This document shows, piece by piece, positions 1 through 6,215 of a stretch of DNA of 16,538 bases. The notes under the pieces were generated by a model. It did not search any database. It saw only the letters and a program-made list of their open reading frames with translations, and was not told the origin of the DNA. Source of the DNA: an uncultured Oscillospiraceae bacterium (lineage in GTDB: Bacteria > Bacillota > Clostridia > Oscillospirales > Oscillospiraceae). Location of the stretch: contig CAADUV010000333.1 of assembly GCA_900752305.1 (NCBI GenBank), positions 1-16,538 on the forward strand, in the 5' to 3' direction. The translations under genes were made by a program, and so were the position numbers. Each line of letters opens with the position of its first letter. The stretch's first letter is position 1.

Positions 1-2
1 CC

Positions 3-368
3 GGCCCCGGCCTGGGGGTCCGCTGCCTGGGCGCCATCACTCGGGACCGCCTGGAGGCCGTCCGGGAGTCCGACGCTATCCTGCGGGAAGAGTTCCAGAA
101 GGCGGGTCTCGCCGGTAAGGTCTGGCAGTACTTCACCATCGTCCCCGACCTGAAATCCGTCGGCGTCCGGGACGGCAAGCGCACCGACGCCTGGCCGGTC
201 ATCCTCCGTGCCGTCAACACCGTTGACGCCATGACCGCCACCGTCGAGGACGTGCCCTTCGCCCTCCTCCAGAAGATCACCGACCGCATCACCCACGAGG
301 TGGACGGCGTGAACCGGGTGCTGTACGATCTGACGCCCAAGCCTACGGGGACGATTGAGTGGGAGTAA
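3..368 (+). CDS. guaA: GMP synthase (glutamine-hydrolysing), C-terminal part
   Basis: The frame is open from the left edge and ends at TAA 366-368, giving about 121 residues of a protein that starts outside the window. The first visible residues, GPGLGVRCLGAITRDRLEAV, match the end of the conserved HPFPGPGL motif of the GuaA dimerisation domain. The last residues, RVLYDLTPKPTGTIEWE, are the typical GuaA C-terminus, which contributes to the XMP-binding site. The enzyme makes GMP from XMP, ATP and glutamine in the cytoplasm, the last step of guanine nucleotide synthesis. Codon use is strongly GC-rich and the reading frame is intact to the end. I see no hairpin terminator directly after the stop, so transcripts may run into the degraded locus at 423-986. 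Confidence 0.95.
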   Translation, partial: GPGLGVRCLGAITRDRLEAVRESDAILREEFQKAGLAGKVWQYFTIVPDLKSVGVRDGKRTDAWPVILRAVNTVDAMTATVEDVPFALLQKITDRITHEVDGVNRVLYDLTPKPTGTIEWE

Positions 369-422
369 GTTTACAATTTTCATGTTGGTGGAGCATTTCT
401 AAACCATATAGGAGAGAGCAGA

Positions 423-518
423 ATGTCAATGTGGTTGTGCCGCGCCGGTAGCTCCGGCGAATTTGAAAATAAATTTCTCGAGGAAAATCGTATCTATTGC
501 ACTTGGGATAACCTCTCT
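423..518 (+). pseudogene. N-terminal fragment resembling an Mrr-type restriction endonuclease
   Basis: The first 32 codons of the frame (MSMWLCRAGSSGEFENKF, then NRIYCTWDNL) do not belong to an aldo/keto reductase. From memory they resemble the short N-terminal domain of Mrr-like restriction endonucleases, which often begin with WLxRAGxxGExExxF and xxIYxTWxxL. The fragment has its own ribosome site and ATG, and homology stops near 518, before the reductase pieces. This suggests that a deletion or insertion joined the starts of two different accessory genes. The identification rests on a short stretch and needs a profile search. Confidence 0.4.
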
Positions 519-986
519 GACGTCCCCTTCGCCACCTCCGGCGGCAGCGGCATGGGCAAGACGGCACAGATTCTGAGCAAGATCTGCCCGACGCCACCGA
601 AGCCATCGTCCGCCACGTCCTCTCTCTGGGCATCAACTTCTTCGACACCGCCAACGGCTATTCCGCCGACACCCTGCGCAGCAAGACCGATTGAATCGAG
701 ATGCGGGACATGGAGATTGTCCGTCGAATCCAAGAGCTGGCAGAGGGGCACGGGAGCAAGATGCAGCAGATCGCTCTGGCCTGGCACTGGGCCAAGGGGG
801 GTGGCGTCCCCCATCGTGGGCGGCACCAAGATGTCCCACTATGACGACGCCGCAGACGCTCTGGACGTGACCTTGACGCCGGAGGAAGTGGTCTATTTGG
901 AGGAACCCTACCTGCCCCACCGGGTGGTAGGAGCCGTCGACCACAACCCGCCAGAGGGGGTCATGTTGCCGGACGAGAAAAAGTGA
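423..986 (+). pseudogene. Decayed aldo/keto reductase remnant inside a chimeric open frame
   Basis: The continuous 187-codon frame starts at ATG 423 behind a good ribosome site (AGGAGAG, about 410-416), but it is not a real aldo/keto reductase. Its last 60 residues (GVASPIVGGTKMSHYDDAAD, then LTPEEVVYLEEPYLPHRVVG) are the normal end of that NADPH-dependent oxidoreductase family. Two other family pieces lie in a different frame: residues around LGINFFDTANGY at about 590-691 (the catalytic Asp region), ended by TGA 692-694, and IVRRIQELAEGHGSKMQQIA at about 716-775. A run of six G (796-801) is where the frame must change to reach the C-terminus. About 200 residues of the barrel are missing between the first two pieces. 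I infer a pseudogene with an internal deletion, a stop and a frameshift; any product of the open frame should be non-functional. Confidence 0.8.
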
Positions 987-988
987 TG

Positions 989-1019
989 AAAAGAGACACT
1001 CCGCAGAGTGTCTCTTTTT
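989..1019. terminator. Bidirectional rho-independent terminator
   Basis: A perfect 13-bp stem pairs AAAAGAGACACTC (989-1001) with GAGTGTCTCTTTT (1006-1018) around the loop CGCA. T-runs occur on both strands. It lies between the convergent ends of the pseudogene (stop 986) and the ABC permease (stop 1034), so it can end transcription from either side. Confidence 0.9.
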
Positions 1020-1033
1020 GCGCAAAGATTGGA

Positions 1034-2629
1034 TTACAGGCTGGCGAACAGCTCTGCCCCGCGGGTCTTCAGCCACCGGTACAGCACCACACAGCCGACC
1101 GCGGTCACCAGGGCGAAGAGGGCCAGGTAGAGCGTCAGCCCCAGCCGCCAGGCGAAGGCCAGGTAGAGTCCCGCCAACGCCACGCCGTAAGCCCAGCCGC
1201 CCAGCAGGGCAATCATCACGGAGGCGCTCTGCTTGATGGGGGCCAGCTCGTTGGTCCAGGTCAGGTTGGGCATCTTGACGCCCAAGAACAGCCCGAACAG
1301 GGCAGAGAAGAGGACGTAGAGCATGGGCACCAGCACCAGCAGCACCCGTTCCGCCGGGGAGGCGGGGCAGAGGAACTGAACACAGACGCAGCAGAACAGC
1401 GCCGGGATGCCGGTCAGCAGCAGCTGCACGGACAGCTTGGCCTGGAGCACCTGCCAAGGGGGGATGGGCAGGGACTGCACCAGCCACAGATGCTTCGCCT
1501 CCAGGGAGACGGAGGGAGTGGCCATGTCGTTCATAGCGGACAGCATACAGACCGCTGTACACAGCAGCACAGCGGTGCAGCCGGGATGCTCGAAGATCAG
1601 TTCCAACGCATCCACGGCCACGCCGCCCTTCACCAGCAGGGCGATGCCGCCCACCGGGAGCAGGAGGATGCCCAGGCCGCAGTTGAGCATGTAGTTGGCG
1701 CTGGCGGTGAATCGCCCCAGCTCCTTGCCCAACAGGGCGCGGGAGACGCTCTGGCGCTGGACGGTCTTTTCCTTGTACTCCCGCCGAGCGGTCTTGCCGG
1801 TGGAGGTGACGATGCCCAAAAAGCTCCGGGAGAGCACATACCACAGCAGGGCAAAGAGGACGGCCACTGCCGCAGTGAATACGGCGATAGCCACCCAGTC
1901 CCCCTCAGCGTACCGGCCGAACAGGTACAGGGAGTAGGCCGCGCCCTTCACCGTCATGCCGTAGACCAAGGCGTTGGTCACCAGGTCTTCGATCATGGAT
2001 TGGGCTTTAAAGTAGAAGAAGTAGTAGGCCCCCAGAGCGACCAGGGCGATCAGTGCCGCCATGATGCTCTTGTTCTTCAGCTTCAGGCTGATCTTCGCCA
2101 CCACCCAGCCCAGCACACAGGAGAGGATGAGGACGATGACGGAGAGGAGCAGCACAAAGAGCAGGGAGCCGATGATGACGACTGGGGTCAGGGGTGCGGT
2201 GAGCCAGTAGACGATGACGGCGGGCAGGATGACCACCGCGGGGGACATCAGACCCATCAGGTAGACCCCCAACAGCCGGGAGACCATGATGGAGCGCACC
2301 GGGATGGGCATGGACAGGAGCAGGTCATTGTCCTTGGACAGATACAGCCCGGAGTAGGTGTTGAACACGCTGCCGAAGGCCCCCAGCAGGACGGCCAGCA
2401 GACCCATGATGCAGAAGTACATCCAGCCCATGTCCGCCGACACGAAGGCGCCGCAGATGGCGTAGGACAGCAGGGTGAACATCCCGCCCATGACGCCCAC
2501 CATGAGGAGGACGAAAAAGGCGATGAAGAGGATGGTGGAGGCTTTGGAGCGGGGCTTATTTTTCTTGGCGTCGTAGAAATAGCTGCGGAATATCTCGCCA
2601 ATTTGCTTTTTCAGCAGTGTTTTGACCAT
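1034..2629 (-). CDS. ABC-2 type exporter permease, 12-TM duplicated form
   Basis: This 531-residue integral membrane protein has about 12 hydrophobic segments (roughly 33-55, 69-92, 112-143, 148-178, 189-206, 246-266, 311-333, 351-366, 398-420, 427-451, 468-493, 497-518) and a basic cytoplasmic N-terminus. It resembles the 'putative ABC exporter' permease family of Firmicutes. The halves look related: LSMPIPVRSIMVSRLL near 105-120 is echoed by QSLPIPPWQVLQAKLS near 385-400. The ATG shares one base with the TAA of the ATPase gene just upstream (TAATG), with GGGAG 8 bases before it, so the two are translationally coupled and form one transporter. The substrate is unknown. The TetR regulator at the head of the operon suggests export of a toxic or signalling compound, which is inference. 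Confidence 0.88.
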   Translation of the reverse strand: MVKTLLKKQIGEIFRSYFYDAKKNKPRSKASTILFIAFFVLLMVGVMGGMFTLLSYAICGAFVSADMGWMYFCIMGLLAVLLGAFGSVFNTYSGLYLSKDNDLLLSMPIPVRSIMVSRLLGVYLMGLMSPAVVILPAVIVYWLTAPLTPVVIIGSLLFVLLLSVIVLILSCVLGWVVAKISLKLKNKSIMAALIALVALGAYYFFYFKAQSMIEDLVTNALVYGMTVKGAAYSLYLFGRYAEGDWVAIAVFTAAVAVLFALLWYVLSRSFLGIVTSTGKTARREYKEKTVQRQSVSRALLGKELGRFTASANYMLNCGLGILLLPVGGIALLVKGGVAVDALELIFEHPGCTAVLLCTAVCMLSAMNDMATPSVSLEAKHLWLVQSLPIPPWQVLQAKLSVQLLLTGIPALFCCVCVQFLCPASPAERVLLVLVPMLYVLFSALFGLFLGVKMPNLTWTNELAPIKQSASVMIALLGGWAYGVALAGLYLAFAWRLGLTLYLALFALVTAVGCVVLYRWLKTRGAELFASL

Positions 2630-3336
2630 TATTCTCCCTCCAGTTCCAGGAAAACATCCTCCAGACTGTCGTCACCCTTGACCTCCTCCATGGTGCCGGA
2701 GCGGATGAGCTTGCCGGCCTTGATGATGGCCACCTTGTTGCACAGCTTTTCCGCCACCTCCAGCACGTGAGTGGAGAAGAAGATGGCGCCGCCGGCGTCA
2801 CAGACCTCCCGCATCATGCCCTTGAGCAGGTGGGACGCCTTGGGATCTAATCCCACGAAGGGTTCGTCCATAATGATGAGCTTGGGGTTGTGGAGCCAAG
2901 CGGAGATGATGGCCAGCTTCTGCTTCATCCCGTGGGAGTAGGCGGCGATGGGCTGGGCCAGGTCATCGGTCAGCTCGAACAGGTCGGCGTATTTCTGGAT
3001 GCGCGCCTGCCGGTCGCTGGCACTGACGCCGAAGATGTCGGCGATGAAGTTGAGATACTTGATGCCGGTCATGAAGTCGTACAGGTCGGGATTGTCCGGG
3101 ATGTACGCCAGCTGCCGTTTGCAGGCCAGGGGGTCCTCCTTCAGGGAGATGCCGCCGATGGTGATCTCGCCTGCGTCAAACTGCTGGATGCCTACCACCG
3201 ATTTCAGCGTGGTGGTCTTGCCGGCACCGTTGTGGCCGATGAAACCGTAGATCTCGCCCGGCGCAATCTCCAGGCGCAGGTCATCCACGGCCTTTTTCTC
3301 TCCAAATGTCTTGGTCAGATGGGTGATCTTCAACAT
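2629..3336 (-). CDS. ABC transporter ATP-binding protein
   Basis: A 235-residue cytoplasmic ATPase that powers the permease encoded next to it. Motifs in order: Walker A GHNGAGKT (34-41), an ABC signature written YSHGMKQ (133-139) in place of LSGGQ, Walker B LIIMDEP (153-159), the D-loop GLDP (162-165) and the switch histidine in STH (188-190). The Q-loop glutamine position reads YIPDNP (78-83), as is common in ABC-2 exporter ATPases. YSxGMKQ signatures are also normal in this group (DrrA/CcmA-like), so the protein is expected to be active. The start is firm: AAGGAGG lies 7 bases before ATG 3336. The C-terminal sequence LEDVFLELEGE is typical of the family. Confidence 0.93.
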   Translation of the reverse strand: MLKITHLTKTFGEKKAVDDLRLEIAPGEIYGFIGHNGAGKTTTLKSVVGIQQFDAGEITIGGISLKEDPLACKRQLAYIPDNPDLYDFMTGIKYLNFIADIFGVSASDRQARIQKYADLFELTDDLAQPIAAYSHGMKQKLAIISAWLHNPKLIIMDEPFVGLDPKASHLLKGMMREVCDAGGAIFFSTHVLEVAEKLCNKVAIIKAGKLIRSGTMEEVKGDDSLEDVFLELEGE

Positions 3337-3371
3337 GATAGTTCCTCCTTATCGGTCGGATTTCGATGGGG

Positions 3372-3487
3372 TCAGGTCTTTTTCTTGACGGCCTGCCCGA
3401 TGACCAGTCTCCCAGCATCCCCAGGCTCATGCCGATGCCCATGACGACCTATGGCAGGGCTGCGGCGGCAAATGCCAGTACTTTCAT
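3372..3487 (-). pseudogene. Remnant of a small membrane protein gene
   Basis: An ATG at 3487 lies 6 bases after the stop of the KTR gene, with a purine-rich ribosome site. It reads MKVLAFAAAALP, then TAG, then VVMGIGMSLGMLGDW. Restoring one base after the W codon gives IGQAVKKKT and TGA 3372-3374. The hydrophobic residues, Gly-rich MGIGMSLGMLG core and basic end look like a short one- or two-helix membrane protein broken by one stop and one frameshift. It sits in the exporter operon between the KTR and ATPase genes, so it was probably part of that unit. No family is assigned. An alternative is chance coding in a 150-base intergenic leader. Confidence 0.4.
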
Positions 3488-3493
3488 CCTCGC

Positions 3494-3685
3494 TCATCCT
3501 TTCTGTAACGGTGTCAGCTGTTGAATTTTCCCCTGTCGGAAGGCGATGACGCCTTGAAACTTGCACTTGGGGCAGAAGAGGGGAAAATCCTCCAGCACGG
3601 TGTGTTCTCTCACTTGCGTCCGGGTCTTCTTGCCGCACTGGGGACAGAGCAGCCAGGCCGACCGGACTTGGATCCTTCCATTCAT
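3494..3685 (-). CDS. Cysteine-rich KTR-type zinc-ribbon protein
   Basis: A 63-residue protein with two Cys pairs, CPQC (14-17) and CPKC (38-41), and the KTR motif at 20-22 (CGKKTRTQVREHT). This matches the cysteine-rich KTR family (Pfam Cys_rich_KTR), small presumed zinc-ribbon proteins of Firmicutes, often next to mobile or regulatory genes; the function is unknown. I chose ATG 3685 because AGGAG sits 8 bases before it; the possible GTG at 3694 overlaps that ribosome site. The site itself spans the TAG stop of the TetR gene (3697-3699), so KTR translation is probably coupled to TetR. The four cysteines make a Zn-binding role likely, but this is inferred. Confidence 0.82.
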   Translation of the reverse strand: MNGRIQVRSAWLLCPQCGKKTRTQVREHTVLEDFPLFCPKCKFQGVIAFRQGKIQQLTPLQKG

Positions 3686-3696
3686 GGAAATCACTC

Positions 3697-4332
3697 CTAT
3701 TCTGACGTATCCGCCTGGGTCAGCGCCCGGAACACGGCGTCCCGGTCAAATTCCCCCTCGGCGAATCCGGGGATTTTTTTGCAGGCCATGCACAGGCTCA
3801 CGCTGCACTCGGTCAAGATATGTGACATCTCCTCTTGGGAGTAGGGGCACCCGCCGGTGACCATAAGGGTGGCCAGGCTGTGGACCACCAGCCACATATC
3901 TCGAAAATACCGGTCCGCGGCAGCGGCGTTGATGCGGTAGATGCGCTGTAACGAGTCCCGTACCAGCCCTTGGGTGTGTGTCATGGCGGCCACCGCACCG
4001 CTGTTCTCGTCACAAGGCGGGGTCAGGAAGAGCAGCTTGTACAGCTCCGGTTCCTCCTCGGCGAAGCGGAGGTATTGCAGGCCGAAGCCCAAAAAGGGGA
4101 TGTCCGCGTTCAGCCCCTTGGCGGTGTAGTCCTGATAGACCTGCTCCGCCGCCTGCCGTACCGCGGTCTTCACCTCGTCCATGGTGTTGAAGTAGGTGAA
4201 GATGGGACGGGTGGACACCCCCAGCTGAGCGGCGATGTCCCGTGCGGTCACCCCGTCCGCGCCCTTCACCCGGGTCACATCCAACGCGGCCTGGACGATC
4301 TCTTCCTTGCGAAATTTTACCTTCGGGGGCAT
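3697..4332 (-). CDS. TetR/AcrR family transcriptional regulator
   Basis: A 211-residue repressor. Residues 7-50 form the DNA-binding region with helix-turn-helix at about 27-48 (VTARDIAAQLGVSTRPIFTY), typical of TetR proteins. The C-terminal ligand domain contains FRDMWLVVHSLATLMVTGG (143-161), resembling the TetR 'WHG' C-terminal group. I chose ATG 4332 (MPPKVKF) because AGGAGG lies about 9 bases upstream; a longer in-frame version would begin inside or upstream of the promoter. It heads the operon KTR, small remnant, ABC ATPase, permease, so it most likely represses its own promoter and the exporter until a ligand binds. The ligand cannot be deduced. Confidence 0.9.
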   Translation of the reverse strand: MPPKVKFRKEEIVQAALDVTRVKGADGVTARDIAAQLGVSTRPIFTYFNTMDEVKTAVRQAAEQVYQDYTAKGLNADIPFLGFGLQYLRFAEEEPELYKLLFLTPPCDENSGAVAAMTHTQGLVRDSLQRIYRINAAAADRYFRDMWLVVHSLATLMVTGGCPYSQEEMSHILTECSVSLCMACKKIPGFAEGEFDRDAVFRALTQADTSE

Positions 4333-4346
4333 GACAGCATCCCTCC

Positions 4347-4368
4347 TTTTGAAAAAAACGTTTTGAAA
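4347..4368 (-). promoter_or_regulatory. Possible TetR operator: TTTTGAAA repeats around AAAACGTTTT
   Basis: Between the -10 box and the ribosome site lie two copies of TTTTGAAA (4347-4354 and 4361-4368, 14 bases apart) and a 10-base palindrome AAAACGTTTT (4355-4364). The position, just downstream of the transcription start, suits an operator. The symmetry is short, so this is only a candidate. Confidence 0.3.
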
Positions 4369-4390
4369 CATTTGATACAGAACACTTGTA

Positions 4391-4419
4391 ATTATACGAA
4401 CCGAAAAATAGAATGTCAA
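4391..4419 (-). promoter_or_regulatory. Consensus sigma-A promoter of the TetR-ABC operon
   Basis: On the minus strand TTGACA (4414-4419) and TATAAT (4391-4396) are separated by exactly 17 bases, a perfect housekeeping promoter. It points to the TetR gene, whose start lies about 59 bases downstream of the -10 box. Such a strong promoter would need repression, which fits a self-regulating TetR protein. Confidence 0.88.
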
Positions 4420-4570
4420 CCCTGTGAAAAAAGTTTGTGGAACCTGCAAAAAGATTGGCCGATAGATTTGACATCCGGCGCATCGGTATCCAAGCCCTGA
4501 AAAAGGAACCTTTCAACACGATTCTAGCACGAAGGAAATCAGGATACCATAAAGGAACCATAACGGAAAG

Positions 4571-4610
4571 ATTAAAAAACAATAAAACGGCATGACCGAA
4601 GTCATGCCGT
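4571..4610 (-). terminator. UUCG-loop terminator of the dehydrogenase-DUF5685-J-protein operon
   Basis: Read on the minus strand, ACGGCATGAC and GTCATGCCGT (4610-4601 and 4596-4587) form a perfect 10-bp stem capped by the very stable TTCG tetraloop. It is followed by a T-rich tract (TTTATTGTTTTTTAAT, 4586-4571). It starts 24 bases after the stop of the J-protein gene. Confidence 0.92.
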
Positions 4611-4633
4611 TGGTATGTCTGAAATTGGAAAGG

Positions 4634-5377
4634 TCATCGGAACCCATACCCACCATAGCCGCCATACCCACCGCCGCAGCAGAGGCCATTGCACAGGACG
4701 TTGAGCAGGCACATGGACAGGCACCAGTTGCCGGGGTTGCTGCAGGCGCAGAAGTCAGCGCCGCCGTTGTTCTGATAGAACTGGCTGCCGCTCTGCATCC
4801 GCAATAGTGCCTGCCGGTACTCGTAGTTGCTGGGGTCCATCCGCACCGCCTGCTGTAAGTGCTGGAGAGCTAAGATCTTGTTGCCCAGGCCGGAGTTGGT
4901 CAGGCCGCTCAGGTAGTACCACCGGGCACTGCGCTCCCGGACGTTCATCCGGTTGAGCAGATCCAGCGCCTGCTGGTATTCGCCGGTGACGATGAAGTGC
5001 CACGCCGCCTGGAACTCGGTGGAGTCCTGGGAGGTGTCATACCGGCGCTGCTGCTGTTGCTGGCCGCCGAAGTCGAAGCCGAAGCCAAACCCGTCAAAGC
5101 CGAAGCCGCTGAAGGGGTTGTCTTGGGCACTGCCGCCTGCACCGGCACCGCCGCCGCTGTACCCGCCGTAGCCGCCGGGGCGAGCCTGCTGGTAGCGCTG
5201 GGGGTTGTTGATCTGGTCGTATGCGGCGTTGATCTCGTTCATCTTCCGAGCGGCCTCCGGATCATTGGGATGGAGGTCGGGGTGGTATTTCTTCGCCAGG
5301 GCGCGGTATGCTTTTTTGATTTCGTCAGGGCTGGCATCGGGTGATACGCCGAGAACCTGATAGGGATCGTCAATCAT
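4634..5377 (-). CDS. J-domain protein with TPR-like region and Cys/Gly-rich tail
   Basis: A 247-residue protein that is not a full DnaJ. Residues 4-60 are a J domain (DPYQVLGV start, HPD at 32-34), which stimulates the ATPase of Hsp70/DnaK. A Gly-rich stretch (68-82), a Gly/Phe region (88-104) and five glutamines (106-110) follow. Residues 118-196 look like TPR-type helical repeats. The tail (210-247) has seven cysteines, including FCAC and LCCGGG, and ends in GGY repeats. The DnaJ zinc-finger spacing (CxxCxGxG x4) is absent. I chose ATG 5377, which overlaps the DUF5685 stop by 8 bases (ATGATTGA) and has GGAGG 10 bases before it; the longer frame is unlikely. It probably brings DnaK to a partner, perhaps the coupled DUF5685 protein (inference). 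Confidence 0.88.
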   Translation of the reverse strand: MIDDPYQVLGVSPDASPDEIKKAYRALAKKYHPDLHPNDPEAARKMNEINAAYDQINNPQRYQQARPGGYGGYSGGGAGAGGSAQDNPFSGFGFDGFGFGFDFGGQQQQQRRYDTSQDSTEFQAAWHFIVTGEYQQALDLLNRMNVRERSARWYYLSGLTNSGLGNKILALQHLQQAVRMDPSNYEYRQALLRMQSGSQFYQNNGGADFCACSNPGNWCLSMCLLNVLCNGLCCGGGYGGYGGYGFR

Positions 5378-6215
5378 TGGGGTCGTTCCTCCGGTCGGGT
5401 TGATTCCGTTGCTTGGCGCCGATCCATTTCGTCCAGACGCCAGAGTAGAGAATATTGCGCAATAAATCCAAATCCTGCTCCAAAGGCAGGCGCTCAAAGG
5501 CCAGGGCGCAGTCGCCGATGAGCATGGTCAGGGTCAGCTCCCCGTCAAAGGGGCCGTTGACCCGTTCAAATTCCGTGATGGGGTTGTAGCGCTTGTGGTG
5601 CTCGTCGCTGCGCTGATCCAGACAGGCGTCCATCACGTAGATGAACCGTCCCAGCGTGCTCCCCAGCTGTGCCAAGGTCGCCTGCCAGCGATCCTCCTCC
5701 GGGGTGAACAGCGCCGCCATCAGCTGCCCGAACAGTCCCGAAACGGCGTCCAGGTCAGCGCTTTTGGCCTGCTCCAATTCCCCCAGTGCCGCCAGCGTCT
5801 CCGCCATCACAGCGCACTGCCGAGGCCAGCGTTCCTGAATCTCACCAAAAGGCTTGGCCAAACTTTTGGCATACAGCAGTTTGGGCACACTGTGGTCGTC
5901 CTGCCAGTCGTCCAGGCAGTTGTAATAGGCCAGGGCTACATTTAAATCCGCCGCATATTCCGTATACTTGCTCACTCGGTGGAGCTGCTTGTGCATCGGA
6001 TGCACCAGACACCGGGACGCACCGGCGTCCACGTGAGGTTCGTACAGCGAGTCCAGCAACAGCACCAGAAAGGTCATGTCGTAGGTCAGGGAGAAGCGAC
6101 TGTGCTGCCCATGCCGCTGCCCAATGGCGCGGCAGAGCCCGCAGTAGCACTCCCGATACCGCGCCACCTGTACTTGGGTCAGATTGCTCCGATCTGCCAC
6201 CACATAGCCGAACAT
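5370..6215 (-). CDS. DUF5685 family protein
   Basis: A 281-residue soluble, mostly helical protein. It begins MFGYVVADRSNL and carries YCGLC (24-28) and LTYDMTFL (43-50), the hallmarks I associate with the DUF5685 family of Clostridia. Further conserved-looking motifs are C69, NCLDDWQDD (99-107), GRFIYVMDACLD (189-200) and KRYNP (209-212). Two Asp-rich motifs about 90 residues apart on helices resemble the metal-binding motifs of class I isoprenoid synthases, though no function is established. The ATG shares one base with the TGA of the upstream dehydrogenase (TGATG), and the gene's end overlaps the J-protein start by 8 bases, so all three are made from one transcript with coupled translation. 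Confidence 0.85.
   Translation of the reverse strand: MFGYVVADRSNLTQVQVARYRECYCGLCRAIGQRHGQHSRFSLTYDMTFLVLLLDSLYEPHVDAGASRCLVHPMHKQLHRVSKYTEYAADLNVALAYYNCLDDWQDDHSVPKLLYAKSLAKPFGEIQERWPRQCAVMAETLAALGELEQAKSADLDAVSGLFGQLMAALFTPEEDRWQATLAQLGSTLGRFIYVMDACLDQRSDEHHKRYNPITEFERVNGPFDGELTLTMLIGDCALAFERLPLEQDLDLLRNILYSGVWTKWIGAKQRNQPDRRNDPND

Noticed and set aside
541..567. Walker A-like GGSGMGKT in the chimeric frame
   Set aside because: No Walker B or other ATPase motif follows, and the region is pseudogene debris; most likely chance in GC-rich sequence.
983..2770. Long plus-strand open frame opposite the ABC permease
   Set aside because: Gln/His/Gly-rich composition typical of antisense frames of GC-rich genes; the minus strand has motifs, ribosome site and operon spacing.
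3372..3638. 88-codon minus-strand frame overlapping the KTR gene
   Set aside because: It is another frame of the KTR gene and lacks a ribosome site; only its last codons matter, as part of the small remnant.
4333..4449. N-terminal extension of the TetR protein
   Set aside because: It would begin upstream of a perfect promoter; the AGGAGG before ATG 4332 decides the start.
5378..5497. N-terminal extension of the J-protein by 40 residues
   Set aside because: It lies inside the DUF5685 gene, has no ribosome site, and precedes the normal J-domain start MIDDPYQVLGV.
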